Shown: one piece after another, positions 1 through 11,700 of the stretch
Numbering within the stretch: position 1 is the stretch's first letter
Layout: every line of letters starts with the position of its first letter
Assembly (NCBI GenBank): GCA_022605405.1
Contig: JABYQQ010000008.1
Coordinates: 744,001 to 808,000 of the forward strand
Reading direction: 5' to 3'
Length of the DNA: 64,000 nt
DNA from: Earliella scabrosa
Lineage: Eukaryota; Basidiomycota; Agaricomycetes; Polyporales; Polyporaceae
Translations under genes and position numbers: made by a program
The notes under the pieces: generated by a model
Seen by the model: the letters and a program-made list of their open reading frames with translations, nothing else
Told to the model about the DNA's origin: nothing
Database searches by the model: none

Positions 1-2638
1 TCAGCGTCCTCTTCTTTGCATGCGTCGTCGCCGCTGAGCAACGCCGAGAACATCTCCCAGCTCACTCATCATCACAACGCATCCGACTATCCTGGACATG
101 CGTCTCAGCAGTGGCCTTTCCCCTCTAGGCACCACGACTTCCCGACACATTACCAGAGCAATTCGGCAATGAGCTCCCCTCTCGCGCAACACATGCAAGC
201 AGCGCAACCGCCATACAACCCACCTCCGCCTCCTCCACAGATGAATCGGTTCCAATCGTACGACAATGGCGTCAGCGAGCAGCAGCTGAGGGAGCTCATT
301 ATGTCGAGCCGCGAGCGAGCGAACGTGTCGAGAAATGGTCCGATGGGTAGGACTCATCTAGCTGTCTATGTGTAACATGTGTTGACTAGCCTACCACTTT
401 CTCTGCTTCTCCCTATGGCACGAATTTCCTTGATACAGATCAGGGACCTGCTCAGTACAACCCCGGCCAGCCCTTCAGTGACCCGGCCATCATGTCGGCC
501 AGGCTAGCTTCTCCCAGCATGAACCAAGCCATGCAGAATGGCCGATTTCCTCCGCCGGGGGTAGATGGCTTCGCCTCTCATCATATGGCGTTCGGTCCTC
601 CGCCCGGGTTGTTTCAGGACGAAGTCGTAGGGAGCCCCGCACTCTCCAACCAACACGCGTACGGCCTTGGGAGTGGACCGTCGACGAACATGGAGGTGTC
701 GCAAAGCGGTTCAGCACATGGTGAGTCCAATTTCCTCCGTTTCGCGGGGTGGGCGTCCCAGGTCAGTGTACCGAGCTGCCGTACTTTCAGTGCGGAAACT
801 GTATCATCGGCCTTGATCTAAACAATCTCAACGGCCCGGTCTCCTCTCTTTTCGCCACTGCACATCCCGCGCTCACTCGCTGCATACCTGTCCCATTGGT
901 AGGGCATCCCGTGAAAGTACGTTGACGCTGACATACGCTTGTTCTTGTTGGGTCTGCTTCCATTGCATTGCATCGTTCTCGCTATCATGTTCTCGTTCCT
1001 TCCCATCCTCCCCCCACCCTATGCTCCATGCGCCATTGTGCAGTCTCGACGGCCCCGTCCCCCGCTCCCGAGTCTCCTGCTCTGTCTTCCTCAGACTTCC
1101 CTGCGCTATCCGCGGCTGCTGAGCAACCTGCCCCTTCTTCCGATACACCACAGGCTGATGAGGCACCCGCGGGCGGTGCTGAGGCGCTCGACAGCGCCGC
1201 GCAAGAGAAAGCGGCGCGCAAGGCGGCGAAGAAGGCGGCGGCAGCGGAGCGCGCTGCGGAACGCGCGCGTGTGTCTCAGGAGAAGGCTGCCGCGCGCGCC
1301 GCCGAGAGAGAGCGTGTCGCCAAAGAGAAGGCTGCCGAAAAGGAGCGTCAGGCTGCCCTGAAGGCGGAGAAGGATAAGGCTGCGCAGGAGAAAGCGGAGA
1401 GGGAGAGGGCGGAGAAGGAAAAGGCGGCGAAGGAGCGGGCGGAGCGCGACCGGGCGGCGAAGGAGCGCGCGCAGAGAGAGGCTGCGGAGAAGGCTGAGCG
1501 CGAACGTGCGGCGGAGGCCCAGAAGGCGGCTGCAGCTGCGGTAAAGGCCGCTAAGCAGGTCGCTGCCGGCAAGGCGACTCCCGTTGCCATCCCCGCGGCG
1601 GCGCCAGGAGACAAGGGTGGTCGCAAAGTTCAAGCTCAGAAGCAGGCCGTTGCTCCTCTCCCCGAGCCCACCGTCCAGGCACCTATTCTCGCGAGGATGC
1701 CCAAGAAGAATAGGCCTGTGACGAAGCCTATCAAGATCCCGAAAGAAGATCTCGCTGCCGATGCTGCGTCTGTTCCTTCCGCCGCGACGTCGGACGCTCC
1801 CCAATTGCCGGATGGCCGCGGTCCGGACAGTAGCTCTAACAACTCACGCGCGCATTCCGTCGACAGAACTACCAGTTCCATACAACCAATGCAGGTCAAG
1901 GAGATGCTCGCGGAGCTCGACGTCCAGTTCCCTTGGCTGGGGATATCGAAACATCCGTTCTTCGACATGTCCAAAATTAACCCAGCCTCGAAGGTCCCAC
2001 TCGAATACGGACCGCTTGTTCACGCGCTCTCCGCCCTCTCGGTTGGCGGTGGTTCGTTTGCAAACAATATGCCATCTGGCTCCATCGACAATGCCGTGTC
2101 GTCGTTCCAGCAGTTGCTCGAAACGTTGACGCAGACCATCTCCGACCTGCTGCGACTGCTTCCTCGCACCACCTGGGATGACAGTTCCTCCTTCGACGTC
2201 GTCCTTCGTGACATGTTGAAGGGCGATGACTTCCTTGATGACGGAGGTGACGATCAGAACGGGCAAGGGAAGGAGGACGAGGTTGCTGCTCTTACGCTCG
2301 CCCTAGAGCGCCGCGCGCGCTGGATGGAGGTTCAGCTGTCCAAGCTCGAAGAGCTCCACCGTGACATCAACACTGCGGCCGTGCGCGCTGTGCTCTCCTT
2401 CAACGACAACGGCTGGGACCCGCAGGGATCGCTTCCCCGCCTGGGAAACACGCTCGGCCGTTTCGATCAGATCGGATACGTGAACGACGGCGGAGAGGTG
2501 CGCAGGATGACCGCCGACGAACTGGAGAAGAAGCTCGTAGTTGCGAAGGAGGCGGCACAGTTTGTGGAGGCTGAGCTGAGAGAGGTCATGCAGAACTTGC
2601 AGGTGTTGAAGCCGATGGACGAACACGAGGAATACTGA
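1..2638 (+). CDS. 3' part of a large low-complexity/coiled-coil protein (possibly Not4-like), 5' end outside window
   Basis: The gene is open at the left edge. Three exons can be joined in frame: 1-346, 439-720 and 1044-2638, with GT-AG introns 347-438 and 721-1043. The stop is TGA at 2636-2638. The first two exons encode a disordered His/Gln/Pro/Met-rich stretch. The last begins with a Pro/Ser/Ala linker containing DFPALS, then about 110 residues of Lys/Glu/Arg/Ala repeats (about 1195-1560) that should form one long charged alpha-helix. A folded-looking C-terminal module follows (FPWLGISKHPFFDMS and a coiled region ending near EAELREVMQNL). The arrangement resembles the C-terminal half of basidiomycete CCR4-NOT subunit Not4, whose RING and RRM domains would lie upstream. 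Those domains are not in the window, so this identity is a guess. Confidence 0.6.
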
Positions 2639-2893
2639 GGAGGCCCACCGCGGGCATGAAACAACGCGCCTGTACATCGTCATACCATACATCTCACACC
2701 ATCGCAAAATAATACGCTCACGTTTTGTGTCTCCTCCATGACGGTCACCTGCCAATGTAGCTTGCACGCCTTTGCTTTGTGAGACAAATCGGTCAGTCTG
2801 GGTTTCCTGGGACCGGTTGAGCCGGCTACCGCGGCACCTGCAATGTGAGTAACCCTGAACGATCGTATTGGTTGAGTCTTGCTGACGCAACAG
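2639..2893. other. 3' flank, no gene recognised
   Basis: This is the downstream flank of the first gene. The only coding similarity is the decayed P450 sequence beginning at about 2894. No RNA gene or repeat was seen. Confidence 0.4.
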
Positions 2894-3150
2894 GGATTTG
2901 TAGGCACTTGCTTGTTGGTCTAGCTTCACTGATAGAAATAATCGTTACCGAACCTCTACTGACCTCTTACCGTAGTGTCATTGAGACGCAGGCCGTCGTC
3001 GCCGAACTAGTGGAGAAATTCCGGTTTGATCCCTCGTGCGACGAGACAGAGGTCATACAATCACCTGCAGGTGTCACCGCTATTCCCTTTGTTCGTGGAA
3101 AAGAGGAGCAGGGGTCTATGGTTCCAATTCGTGTCTCGCCAGTGCAATGA
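2894..3150 (+). pseudogene. Decayed 3' end of a cytochrome P450 gene
   Basis: The open piece 2976-3150 reads VIETQAVVAELVEKF and ends RVSPVQ. It aligns along its length with the last exon of the intact P450 downstream (6525-6705, VIEMQALVAELVGTF to RVSLAQQLE), and its acceptor TAG sits where the intact gene has CAG. Just upstream, 2894-2928 resembles the intact heme-binding exon at 6427-6463 at the DNA level, but the FxxGxRxCxG motif is destroyed and a stop is present. No other P450 exons were found between 1 and 2893, so this is a truncated duplicate that cannot make an enzyme. The open last exon could still be transcribed by chance. Confidence 0.75.
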
Positions 3151-4305
3151 GCAAATGCAGTTGCCGCATGAGAGGTTGACCGATCCTTACCCTTTGATCA
3201 TTCTGCGTGCACAGCGAAAGCCCCACAAGCGCCCCCACCACAACGCTTCCGGTGACCCACGCCCCTCCGCGCGCGCCCACCCGCACCGCGCCGTTCGCGC
3301 CGCCCCCCGGACTCGTCCCGCCCTCGCGCGAGCGGTCCCGCTCATGATCTTCAAGTTCGAAGTCGTGAGAGATTCTCTATAGTTGAATTGTAACCAATAG
3401 ATGCCGCTACCTACAGACTTTGTATGCTCCAGCCGATTAAGCGCTGATCATTGCGATACACGGCGGCGGCAATTCAGTATTTATGGCAAGAGGGATGCGT
3501 GTCCTCTGATTTGATACGTGTCTTTGGTATCCTTTCTATATCCACGACTTCTATGTGAATCCTTTTTAATTTAACGACATTACGATGATTTTGTTGTTGA
3601 AATTTTTGTATATGAAATGGCGAGTCTGTTGACGCGCCTGGGACAAAGGACTCACGCCTGTCAATCTTCGGCGTTCAGTAGACCTTCCATTTAAGGTAAC
3701 ATAGACGCCGTCATTCACCGGCGCGAGTCGGTCCGGACGCCCCGTCATCTTCGCTTGAGTCACTGTTCATCACTTGAAATCGCACAAGATTCGACTTTCA
3801 CCATCTCTCGCATCAAGCGCTTTGCATTTAGACGGAGAGTGATATTTCTTCAAGCAGCAGCAGCCCTACTGCTACTTGTAGTTACCTCCAGCCCGCGCGC
3901 GGCGATACCGCACCACATTAGACCACACTCTGGGCGCACGAAGCACCGCGCTCAGCGCACAATGAACCACATCTCAGCCATGGTATGTCAGGCCGTCTGA
4001 CGTGTAGGCTATGATCAGCTGGGTTCAGGCCGCTCTTGCGCACTGGTGTCCGCTTTCACTCAAGATACCGACCAGGCTCGGACATTGGCCACCACGCGTT
4101 CCCAGCCTCGTGGACGTTTCAAGGACGTTTCAAGGAACTATTGTGGGTGTAAGTGGGTCTATTCACTGAAGTTTCCTGAAGAGTGACTGCGCTCACCTTG
4201 TGCTGCCGCCAGAGTCACACATAGCATATAAGCCATGGGCCTCGCTGGTAGAGGACAGGGCCTCATACCTCCTAATCATCGAGTACGTACTGGAACACCG
4301 GAGAT
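3151..4305. other. Intergenic region with a GC-rich exon-like patch
   Basis: About 1.15 kb lies between the P450 fragment and the intact P450. Bases 3200-3360 are much more GC-rich than their surroundings. On the minus strand this patch is open to about 3118, with a small-residue hydrophobic run (GGAWVTGSVVVGALVGL), as in a tail anchor. I could not connect it to other exons. The rest (3380-4300) is AT-richer with no convincing gene and should hold the P450 promoter. Confidence 0.35.
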
Positions 4306-6705
4306 ATGACTACTACGCTTTCAAGTTTCTGGCTATCGGCGGCCGTACTGGTCCTACTTGGAGCTTGGCGGATGTTGCGTCGCCGGAGTAGCCTTCAGCA
4401 GATTCGAGGGCCGCCTTTGCGCTCGCTTCTGCTCGGTGAGTTTCACAAAGACACCCATGCTCCCACCGTCGATTGATCCTAACATATTTAGGACATGAGC
4501 TGGAGTTGGAAAACCGATCCGACGTTGGAGAGCCTGAGTTTCGGTGGATGAAAGAGTATGGGACGACGTGGAGGATTGGAGGGTGCTTCGGAGTGGGTTG
4601 CTCCTCCCACCTAGCGCACATCCGAGACACTCATGTCGCTATCTAGACTGACATACTCATGACGGCTGATCCCAAGGTAATTCTATCTCGCCTCACTCAG
4701 GTCTGTTCACAGTATAATGCGTGTGCAGGTCATGCAGCACATTTATCAGAAATCGGGCTACGCCTACCGGAAGAGAACCTCGTTCAACCACTTGGCATAC
4801 CTTTCGATCGGTCCGGGGCTCATCCACGCGCAAGGCACGTACCCCTATCTCCAACCTTTCCGTTCAGCGACTCTCATGTCCCTGCAGGAGAAGTACACCA
4901 GCGCCATCGCAAGATCATGAACCCTGCCTTCAGCGCTGCGCGTCTCCGGAGCTTCCTCCCGCTCTTTCAGCGCATTGCGAACAAGGTGAGCTACCCCAAA
5001 CGAACTGATCGGACCCGGTTGCTCACAGCATACTTCCGGCAAGCTCTTTGAGAAGTGGAAGGCGCAGCTGGCAAACTCGGAGGAATCTGAGGCCGAGATC
5101 CTGGTCAATGGATGGCTGTCGCGAGCGACTCTAGATATTATCGGAGAAGGTGGGTCGCAGTTGCCTGCCGGTTCTGAGGTGAACTTACGCTAATGAGTGG
5201 TCGCACCTTGTCAGCTGCGTTCAACTACGACTACGATGCTCTGGATGGAGGTCAGGACAACCTACTCGCCAAGGCATATGGCAATCTTTCGTTAGTGTTG
5301 TCTCTCATCACCAATACCACACTTACTAACGCTGCGCCTGCCGACGTATCAGCAAAGACATAGCATACAGGGTATCTCCCGCCGGCCTGCTCTTCCGCTC
5401 GTCCTGGGACTACACGCCAGAGTTGATCTTGAGGCTGTTCAAATACATCCCCATCGATCCGTTTGCGCGGATGCTCAACGTGCAACGGGTGTTCATGGAA
5501 CACGGCCACAGGATGTTATGTGGCTCCCAAACCGAGCTCACAGTGGCTCCAGGTCAAGACAACAAGGACATTATGCATATCCTCAGTAAGTGCCCGTTTG
5601 TGATATCATTAACAGGGGACTCAGAAAAATGCCATTCTCCAGTCAAGGCGAACTCCTCTGCGGATCCCAAGACGCGTTTGTCTGACCAAGAGCTCATGGC
5701 GCAAATGGAGACCATGACTTTCGCTGGGCACGAGACGACGTCCAGCACTCTCACTTTCCTTCTCTACGAGCTCGCCCGCAACCCGGATTATCAGGACCGG
5801 ATGCGGAAGGAAATACAAGCGCTGCGTGCCAGAGTTATCGAGCGGGGATCCGAGTCCAGCGATCTTACTATGGAGGAGTTAGATTCGCTGGTCCTTACTA
5901 TGAATGCGATCAAGGCACGCTCTATCTCCTTGTCGTACGCGAAGCAGCAGCTCACATTGTATGTTATCCCTAGGAGACATTGCGCTTCCACTCCATAGTC
6001 CCTCAGCTTCCGCGAGTAGCAGCCAAAGATGATGTCTTACCTCTCGCGTACCCTATCGTATCCACAACGGGGGAGACATTGACTGAGATTCCAATCAAAT
6101 CCGGGCAAGTCGTGTTCACTTCATTTGCTGCATACCACAGGTAAGACTATTTTTCTGGTTGCATTGACATGCTCACCTGTCCTTGCTGTGTACGCGCAGG
6201 CTGACTGAGGTTTGGGGCGCGGACGCTAACACTTGGAATCCAGATCGGTTCTTCCGGCCAGAGATTGGGAAAGAGTCGAACGTCGGAGTCTTTGCAAACC
6301 TGTATGTGCCATGGACGCAAAACGATGCGAATCCCGCCTGATAAAGCCTATCCACAGAATGTCGTTTGGTGAGCTCTACTAGATCTCCGAAGCGTCAGAC
6401 AGCTCACAGCGACGATACCGTTGCAGCGGCTGGACACCGTGCTTGCGTAGGATGGAAGTTCTCGTAAGCACGCTTCTTCCATGCCACTCACAGATCCTGC
6501 GCAACTTCATGCGTGCCACTGCAGAGTCATTGAGATGCAGGCTCTTGTTGCCGAGCTCGTTGGAACCTTCCACTTCGCGCTTCCTACGCAGGGTCTCAAC
6601 ATTCAACGGTCCATGGGATTGACGATGATGCCCATCATTCCTGGGCGGGAGGGCGAAGGAGCGATGATGCCTCTTCGTGTCTCGCTAGCTCAGCAACTTG
6701 AATGA
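4306..6705 (+). CDS. Cytochrome P450 monooxygenase (microsomal, fungal class II type)
   Basis: This is a heme-thiolate monooxygenase anchored in the ER membrane, and its substrate cannot be told from sequence. Fourteen exons join to 554 codons with every phase consistent: 4306-4435, 4492-4592, 4647-4676, 4729-4834, 4888-4985, 5029-5149, 5215-5290, 5353-5585, 5643-5914, 5974-6140, 6200-6301, 6358-6368, 6427-6463 and 6525-6705. The N-terminus has a hydrophobic anchor (WLSAAVLVLLGAW) and a proline hinge (IRGPP). The I-helix AGHETT, K-helix ETLR, NPDRF and heme loop FAAGHRACVG are all intact, so the enzyme should be active. Introns 4835-4887 and 5915-5973 start with GC, not GT, and exon 12 has only 11 bases. 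A decayed partial copy lies upstream at 2894-3150. Redox power would come from a P450 reductase encoded elsewhere. I do not assign a CYP family. Confidence 0.93.
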
Positions 6706-7233
6706 CCAGTAGAGGTGGCTAAACCCCGGGCCTCAGCGGCTGTACTAGTAGATCCACAGCGAATCGGCAGCCCTGTATTGTAACATTCGAGTCAGCACTT
6801 CTTCACTGTCACCAACGGCAACCCTACTTGGCAAGGAAGTGCTAGTGGTCATGGGAGGTCGCGTGCGTGCGAACGAAGATCGAAGTCGTGGCAGGTGACT
6901 ATATAGTCTCGCGCTGGGTCCAGTCCCCCCAAAATGCCTCCCCCATCTCCTCCACGTCTGCCTCTTCGGAGGGCCCGCTGAGCTGCTTGTCGGTGAGTCC
7001 AGAGGTCGTTATGCGTGGTTGTGGGATGAAACGCACTGGGCTCTGAAACCCTGAGATGTCATGCATTACGCGCGATAACATTATGCGCGGCGGCTTAGAA
7101 ACCCGTTAACTGATTCTAACTCATTTTCCCTTCCCCACATCGGAAAATTTGCTCACAAACTCCTTCGTTGCGTCCTCCCTGCAGAGCTACACCTCCCTTC
7201 CCAACCGCATCCCTCGTTTGTTCTCCGACAACA
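6706..7233. other. Intergenic region between P450 and LCP5
   Basis: This stretch holds the P450 3' flank and the LCP5 promoter. No gene, repeat or clear TATA box was recognised. Confidence 0.4.
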
Positions 7234-8516
7234 ATGGACGCGTCAGAAACACAATACGCGACAACGCCGCTTGCCGAGGAAAACGTTCAGGCCTTCTGCG
7301 AGCTCCTCGACCAGATGAGGGTCAGTATGTCTGCAACGAAGGATATCGTGAAGTCTTTGCGAGAGAAGTGCGTTCGGGTCCCTGTCCTTGCATGACTTAT
7401 CTTGATGGATCGTACCTCACCCATAGGCAAAGCACGACGTCCGAACTCGATACGCGGGACGGAATATCCTTGCTCTCGCTGAAGCACCACCTAATGCTCT
7501 CCTACCTCCAATCTCTTACGCTTCTCACGGCGCGTCGCGCAATCGGTCACTCGCTTGCCGAACGTTCTCCACCACAAATGCCTTTCAGTGCGAAGGACCG
7601 TCCGGCTCGCGGAACGGGCGCGGGTGACCGTGTCGATGCGACGGTGGAGGCGAGAGTAGTGCTGGAGAAGGTGAAGGTACTGGAGGGCCGCATGAAGTAC
7701 CAGATCGACAAGCTGGTCCGCATCGCAGAAGAAGGAGCTTCTGCAGACAAGAACATAGTCAACGGTGCGTCTCACATCCCTCCTGGTCCCGCCGTCTCGT
7801 GCTCATTCGAGTGCGCAGACCCCCTCGCCTTCCGTCCCAACCCGCAAGCACTCATGGACCAAGACTCCGGCTCCGAGGACGACGACGGCGGCAGCGCGCA
7901 CGGCGATGAGCGCGACGGCATCTACCGTCCACCCAAGCTCGCACCCATGCCCTACACCGAGCCGCGAAAGTCAAAAGACAAGTCGCGCCGTGCCCCCGTC
8001 CCCACCGCGCTCGCGAACCTCGCGCACCTCGACCCGTCGAAGCCGTACATGGAGTCGACCTCCGGGCTGGGCTCGACGCCGGCGCTGTCCTCGGCGCGCG
8101 CGCGCGAGCTCAAGCGCATGACCGAGTTCGAGGAGGAGAACTTCACGCGTCTGGTGATGAAGAAGAAGGACGCGCGCCGGCGTGCGCTCGACGAGGCGGA
8201 CATCGCGCTTGGCGGGACGGGCATGGTGTCCGGTCGTCGCGGGCGCGTGCCTGGTGTTGGTCTGGACGACGAGTTTGGTGATATCCTGAAGTCTGTTGGG
8301 AGGAGCAGACAGGGTGTCCTTGGGGATGGATACGAGGAGTTGCGGCAGAGGGGCAAGAAGGAGGGGGTGCTCGCCCGCTCGAGGGCGAGATCGAGAGACG
8401 ACGCCTTCGAGGATCTGGGCGAGGACGGTCCCAGGCAGAGAAAACGCAGCAGGTTCGAGAAGGAGGTCAAGGCAGCCAAGAAGAGGGCAGTGTCTAGAAA
8501 CGGTCGCAAGTCATAG
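7234..8516 (+). CDS. LCP5: U3 snoRNP-associated Sas10/Utp3/C1D family protein (Lcp5/neuroguidin)
   Basis: Lcp5 acts with the U3 snoRNP in the nucleolus in early 18S rRNA processing. Exons 7234-7367, 7427-7764 and 7819-8516 give 389 residues. The N-terminal half carries the Sas10/C1D-type helical domain (about residues 15-150). It includes LEGRMKYQIDKLVRIAEE and the family-typical DPLAFRPNP that starts the third exon. An acidic linker (SGSEDDDGG), a YRPPKLAPMPY segment and a very basic tail (RKRSRF, KKRAVSRNGRK) follow, fitting RNA binding and nuclear import. I chose the ATG at 7234 because the open frame upstream uses no ATG and reads non-conserved leader. It is convergent with PAN2, with the stops 265 bp apart. 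Confidence 0.88.
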
Positions 8517-8781
8517 AGTAACCCTATGGCACTTGTGTTCCGTCTGGTAGATCTACGTTGTCGGACGCATGTGTGGGCGACAGCTCTTCACCCTCCGGAA
8601 GTGCTGATGGCGAGTGTTCTGAATCTAATGCGGACACTCAGCAACAAACATGGACGATGATTTCGGGATTCGATTCGATAGCAATGCGATTGCGACGATA
8701 CATGGAGATCTATTCAATACAGCTGCTAGAGGGGGCAGTTTTTCGCTACAATGTTGAGTATTCGACCCCCTGTCGCTCATC

Positions 8782-11700
8782 CTACCGATTGCGCCAATTC
8801 TGCTGCATATAGCCACCATTGTTGTGGTGGTGACCGGGCCCAGGACTCGAGAAGAAAGGCGGCGTGGCGACAGCGTTGAGCGGGAAGGGGCCAGCACCAA
8901 ACCGAGTCTGCTGCTGTTGCAGGAACCCGCCACGACCCATGGCGATCTGCGGTATAGGGCTCGCCGTCCCTGACGCTGGTGCAGGAGTTGAGCTCTGCTG
9001 ACCGGGCTGCGCGGGGGGTTTGAAGTTCTGCGAGGTCAAGCACAGTCCGATTAGAGCCATATTCACCCCTGGACTGTGCGCAGACATACATATTGTCGGC
9101 CCTCGCGGTACAGCTCGTCGAGCTTGTCGTCGAACGTCCCCTCCGCCTCAAGCTGCAGATGGACCTTGTACAGTTTGAGTGCCGAGAGCGCGTCCTCGAT
9201 CGAGTCGTGCGTCTCCGTCTGGATGTTCTCCTTGAGGACGAACCAGGTGAGGAACCGGAGCGAGAGTCGACGCTGGCGGTTCTCGAGGTAGTACAGGTCT
9301 ACCGTGTCAATGACCTGTTCCGGCGGAACGAAGATGTCTAATGAAAGGTTTGAGAGAATGTCAGCCATTGCGTCGGGGGCAATTCAGAGAAACGACGCAC
9401 TGATGATGCGGAAGTCCTTCGAGAGACCGTGGCCTATGAAGATACAACCGCTATCGACGAGAAGACGAAGCTTCTTGTAGACGACCTTGAGCGGTGTCAG
9501 CGTGTACCGTGTCCGGCCGGGGTCCAGGTCCCCAACTAGACATCGCTCTGTTTATTGGTCTGTTACTTTAACTTAGATCTCTTAAACGACTCACACTTGA
9601 TACCAGAGAACTCGGTCAGGTAATCCACGATAATCTCGCTCGTATGTATGTGGTCGTCGATAAACGGCACGCCCTCCTTCGGTCCATCGCCGCGCAGGAC
9701 AGAGACACGCGCAAGCGAGAGTCGGGCAGGCCGGATGACCTTCTTCGTGCCGTCGGAGCGGTACTCCGTTTCCTCTTGCTGCATCGAGACAAACTCTGCG
9801 TCAATGGCAATGAGCGTACCAGGCTTTGGCAGCTCCTCGAATCGCAGCGGCTCGTGTTTGATGAGTCGCGGGTCGCGATTCCTATGCCAGCACGCGAGGT
9901 CAGTTGGGAACCGGATGGGGTTGTACTACGCACATTGCGATGTTTGTGTCCCGACACAGGATGGTGCTATCCATCTTGTCTGGCAGCCCGCTAAAGTCGA
10001 GTTTCGGAACAACGTCGACACGCTCCAAGTACAGGATCGCCGGAACCTAGAAAACAAGCATGTCAGGAACGCGCCTAGCAGTAGAACAAGTAGAGGGCAC
10101 ACCTTCCACCCCGAGGGAATGCTTAGCGCCTCCTCTTCTGTGATGTTCTGCACAGCGAAGTCGTTGAAGATGAACCACGGCTCAGGGTCAGACTCCTCCG
10201 CCTCGGGCACTGTGCCCAAATATCAGCCACGAAGTCTTGAACCGAGTGCACAAGGCGAAGCGATCCCACCTTTGATGATCGCGACAAGATGCGAATGTGC
10301 GTCCTTGGCCACCACCTGCGCAACTATCGCCCTGAGCTCGTACACGACCGTCTCGGGATCATCCATGCCCTCGACCTGTCCCCGCAGCTCGATCCGCGGC
10401 CGCAAGAATGTCTGCCTCCGCTGGTCCCTCCACAGCTTATGCGCCTCCTCGTTGTGCACCGCCGCGTTCACCGCGAGGATCGGCGGCAGGTCGCGCGTCC
10501 GGATCGACCGCCGGCTCTCGAACGTCGCAAACTGCTTACACGTCTGGCACGTCGCCTTGTGCGTCGTCTGCCGGAGCAGCGAGTTGCGCAGCACCGACGC
10601 AAAGTCCGTCTCCTCGTTCGCTGCCGCCGCTGAGGCGGGCCTGCGCACGGGGTACGTGAGCTCGATCAGGTGCGTCATGTTCTCCTTCTCGCGCACGGCA
10701 CGGCACGAGGTGCACACGATCACGTTCTTTGCGTCCACCCCGAGCAGCTGCGTGATCGGCGCGGGCGCGGGCGAGAGCAGGTCCGCCGGCCCCGAGTTTG
10801 GGAGCAGCGTCGGGTTGTGCGGGAACGAGTTTCCTTCCGAGCTCAGGTGGTCGACGAGGAACCGGTGGAACATCTGGATCATGTGCGCGTAGTTGAGATC
10901 TGCGCTCTCCCGTCCGTAGTCCATGAGCTCGATCGCGTTGTTCACTGTCCGCTCGTGAGCAAACGTCGTGCGCGAGGTGAACAGGACACTCACTCTGCGC
11001 CAGCACGCCCACCGTCTTGCAGAAGTTGCTCGACTGGCAGTTCGTTCCCCTCGCGTCCTCGAGCATGCGCGTGACAAACCCCAGTTCGCAGAGTAGACAG
11101 TGCTCCCGCGGGCAGTCCGTCGTGATGTGTGACTTGGCCAGCCGGCGGATCGGCATCGAGTAGTGCATGACCTGCACGAGCGCGTTCGTGTACGAGTTGA
11201 GGATGTGCGTCTCCAACCCGCTGAACGACGTCCGATTGTAGAACCTGCGCGGACCGGTCAGTTCTCAGCTAGCATGGAGAGGCAGGCGACGTACCCGAAG
11301 TCAAAGTCCTCCACACCAAACTTCGAGTACTCGATCTCGACCTTCCGGTAGCACTTCGGGATGATGTCCGGGTTGTACTCGTACGTCGGCGTGACCGGCT
11401 CAGACTGAGGAGCGGGAACAGCGTCAGTATATCCGTAACCCACCGCTGGAGTGCACCCACATCGTTGTAACGCTTGCCACTTCTGAACCGACCACCCGTC
11501 TTCCGAGGCGCGGTGGCAACGACGTTACGACGCCCTCTCAACTCCTTGGGGAGCGTTGCGTACGCGATCGAGTCGTTGACCTTGATCGAGCTCAACACCT
11601 GTTGTGGGATCTTCGCAGGCGGCGGGAAGTACATCGGCGTTGGCACAAAGTCGCTCGACCACGACGACAGCAGCAGGGTGTTGTAGTGTGGCATCCCGAT

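Noticed and set aside
968..1043. Possible independent start of the left-edge gene at an upstream start-like codon of the 556-codon frame
   Set aside because: The frame before 1044 reads through intron sequence. The acceptor at 1041-1043 and matching phase with exon 439-720 make it an internal exon.
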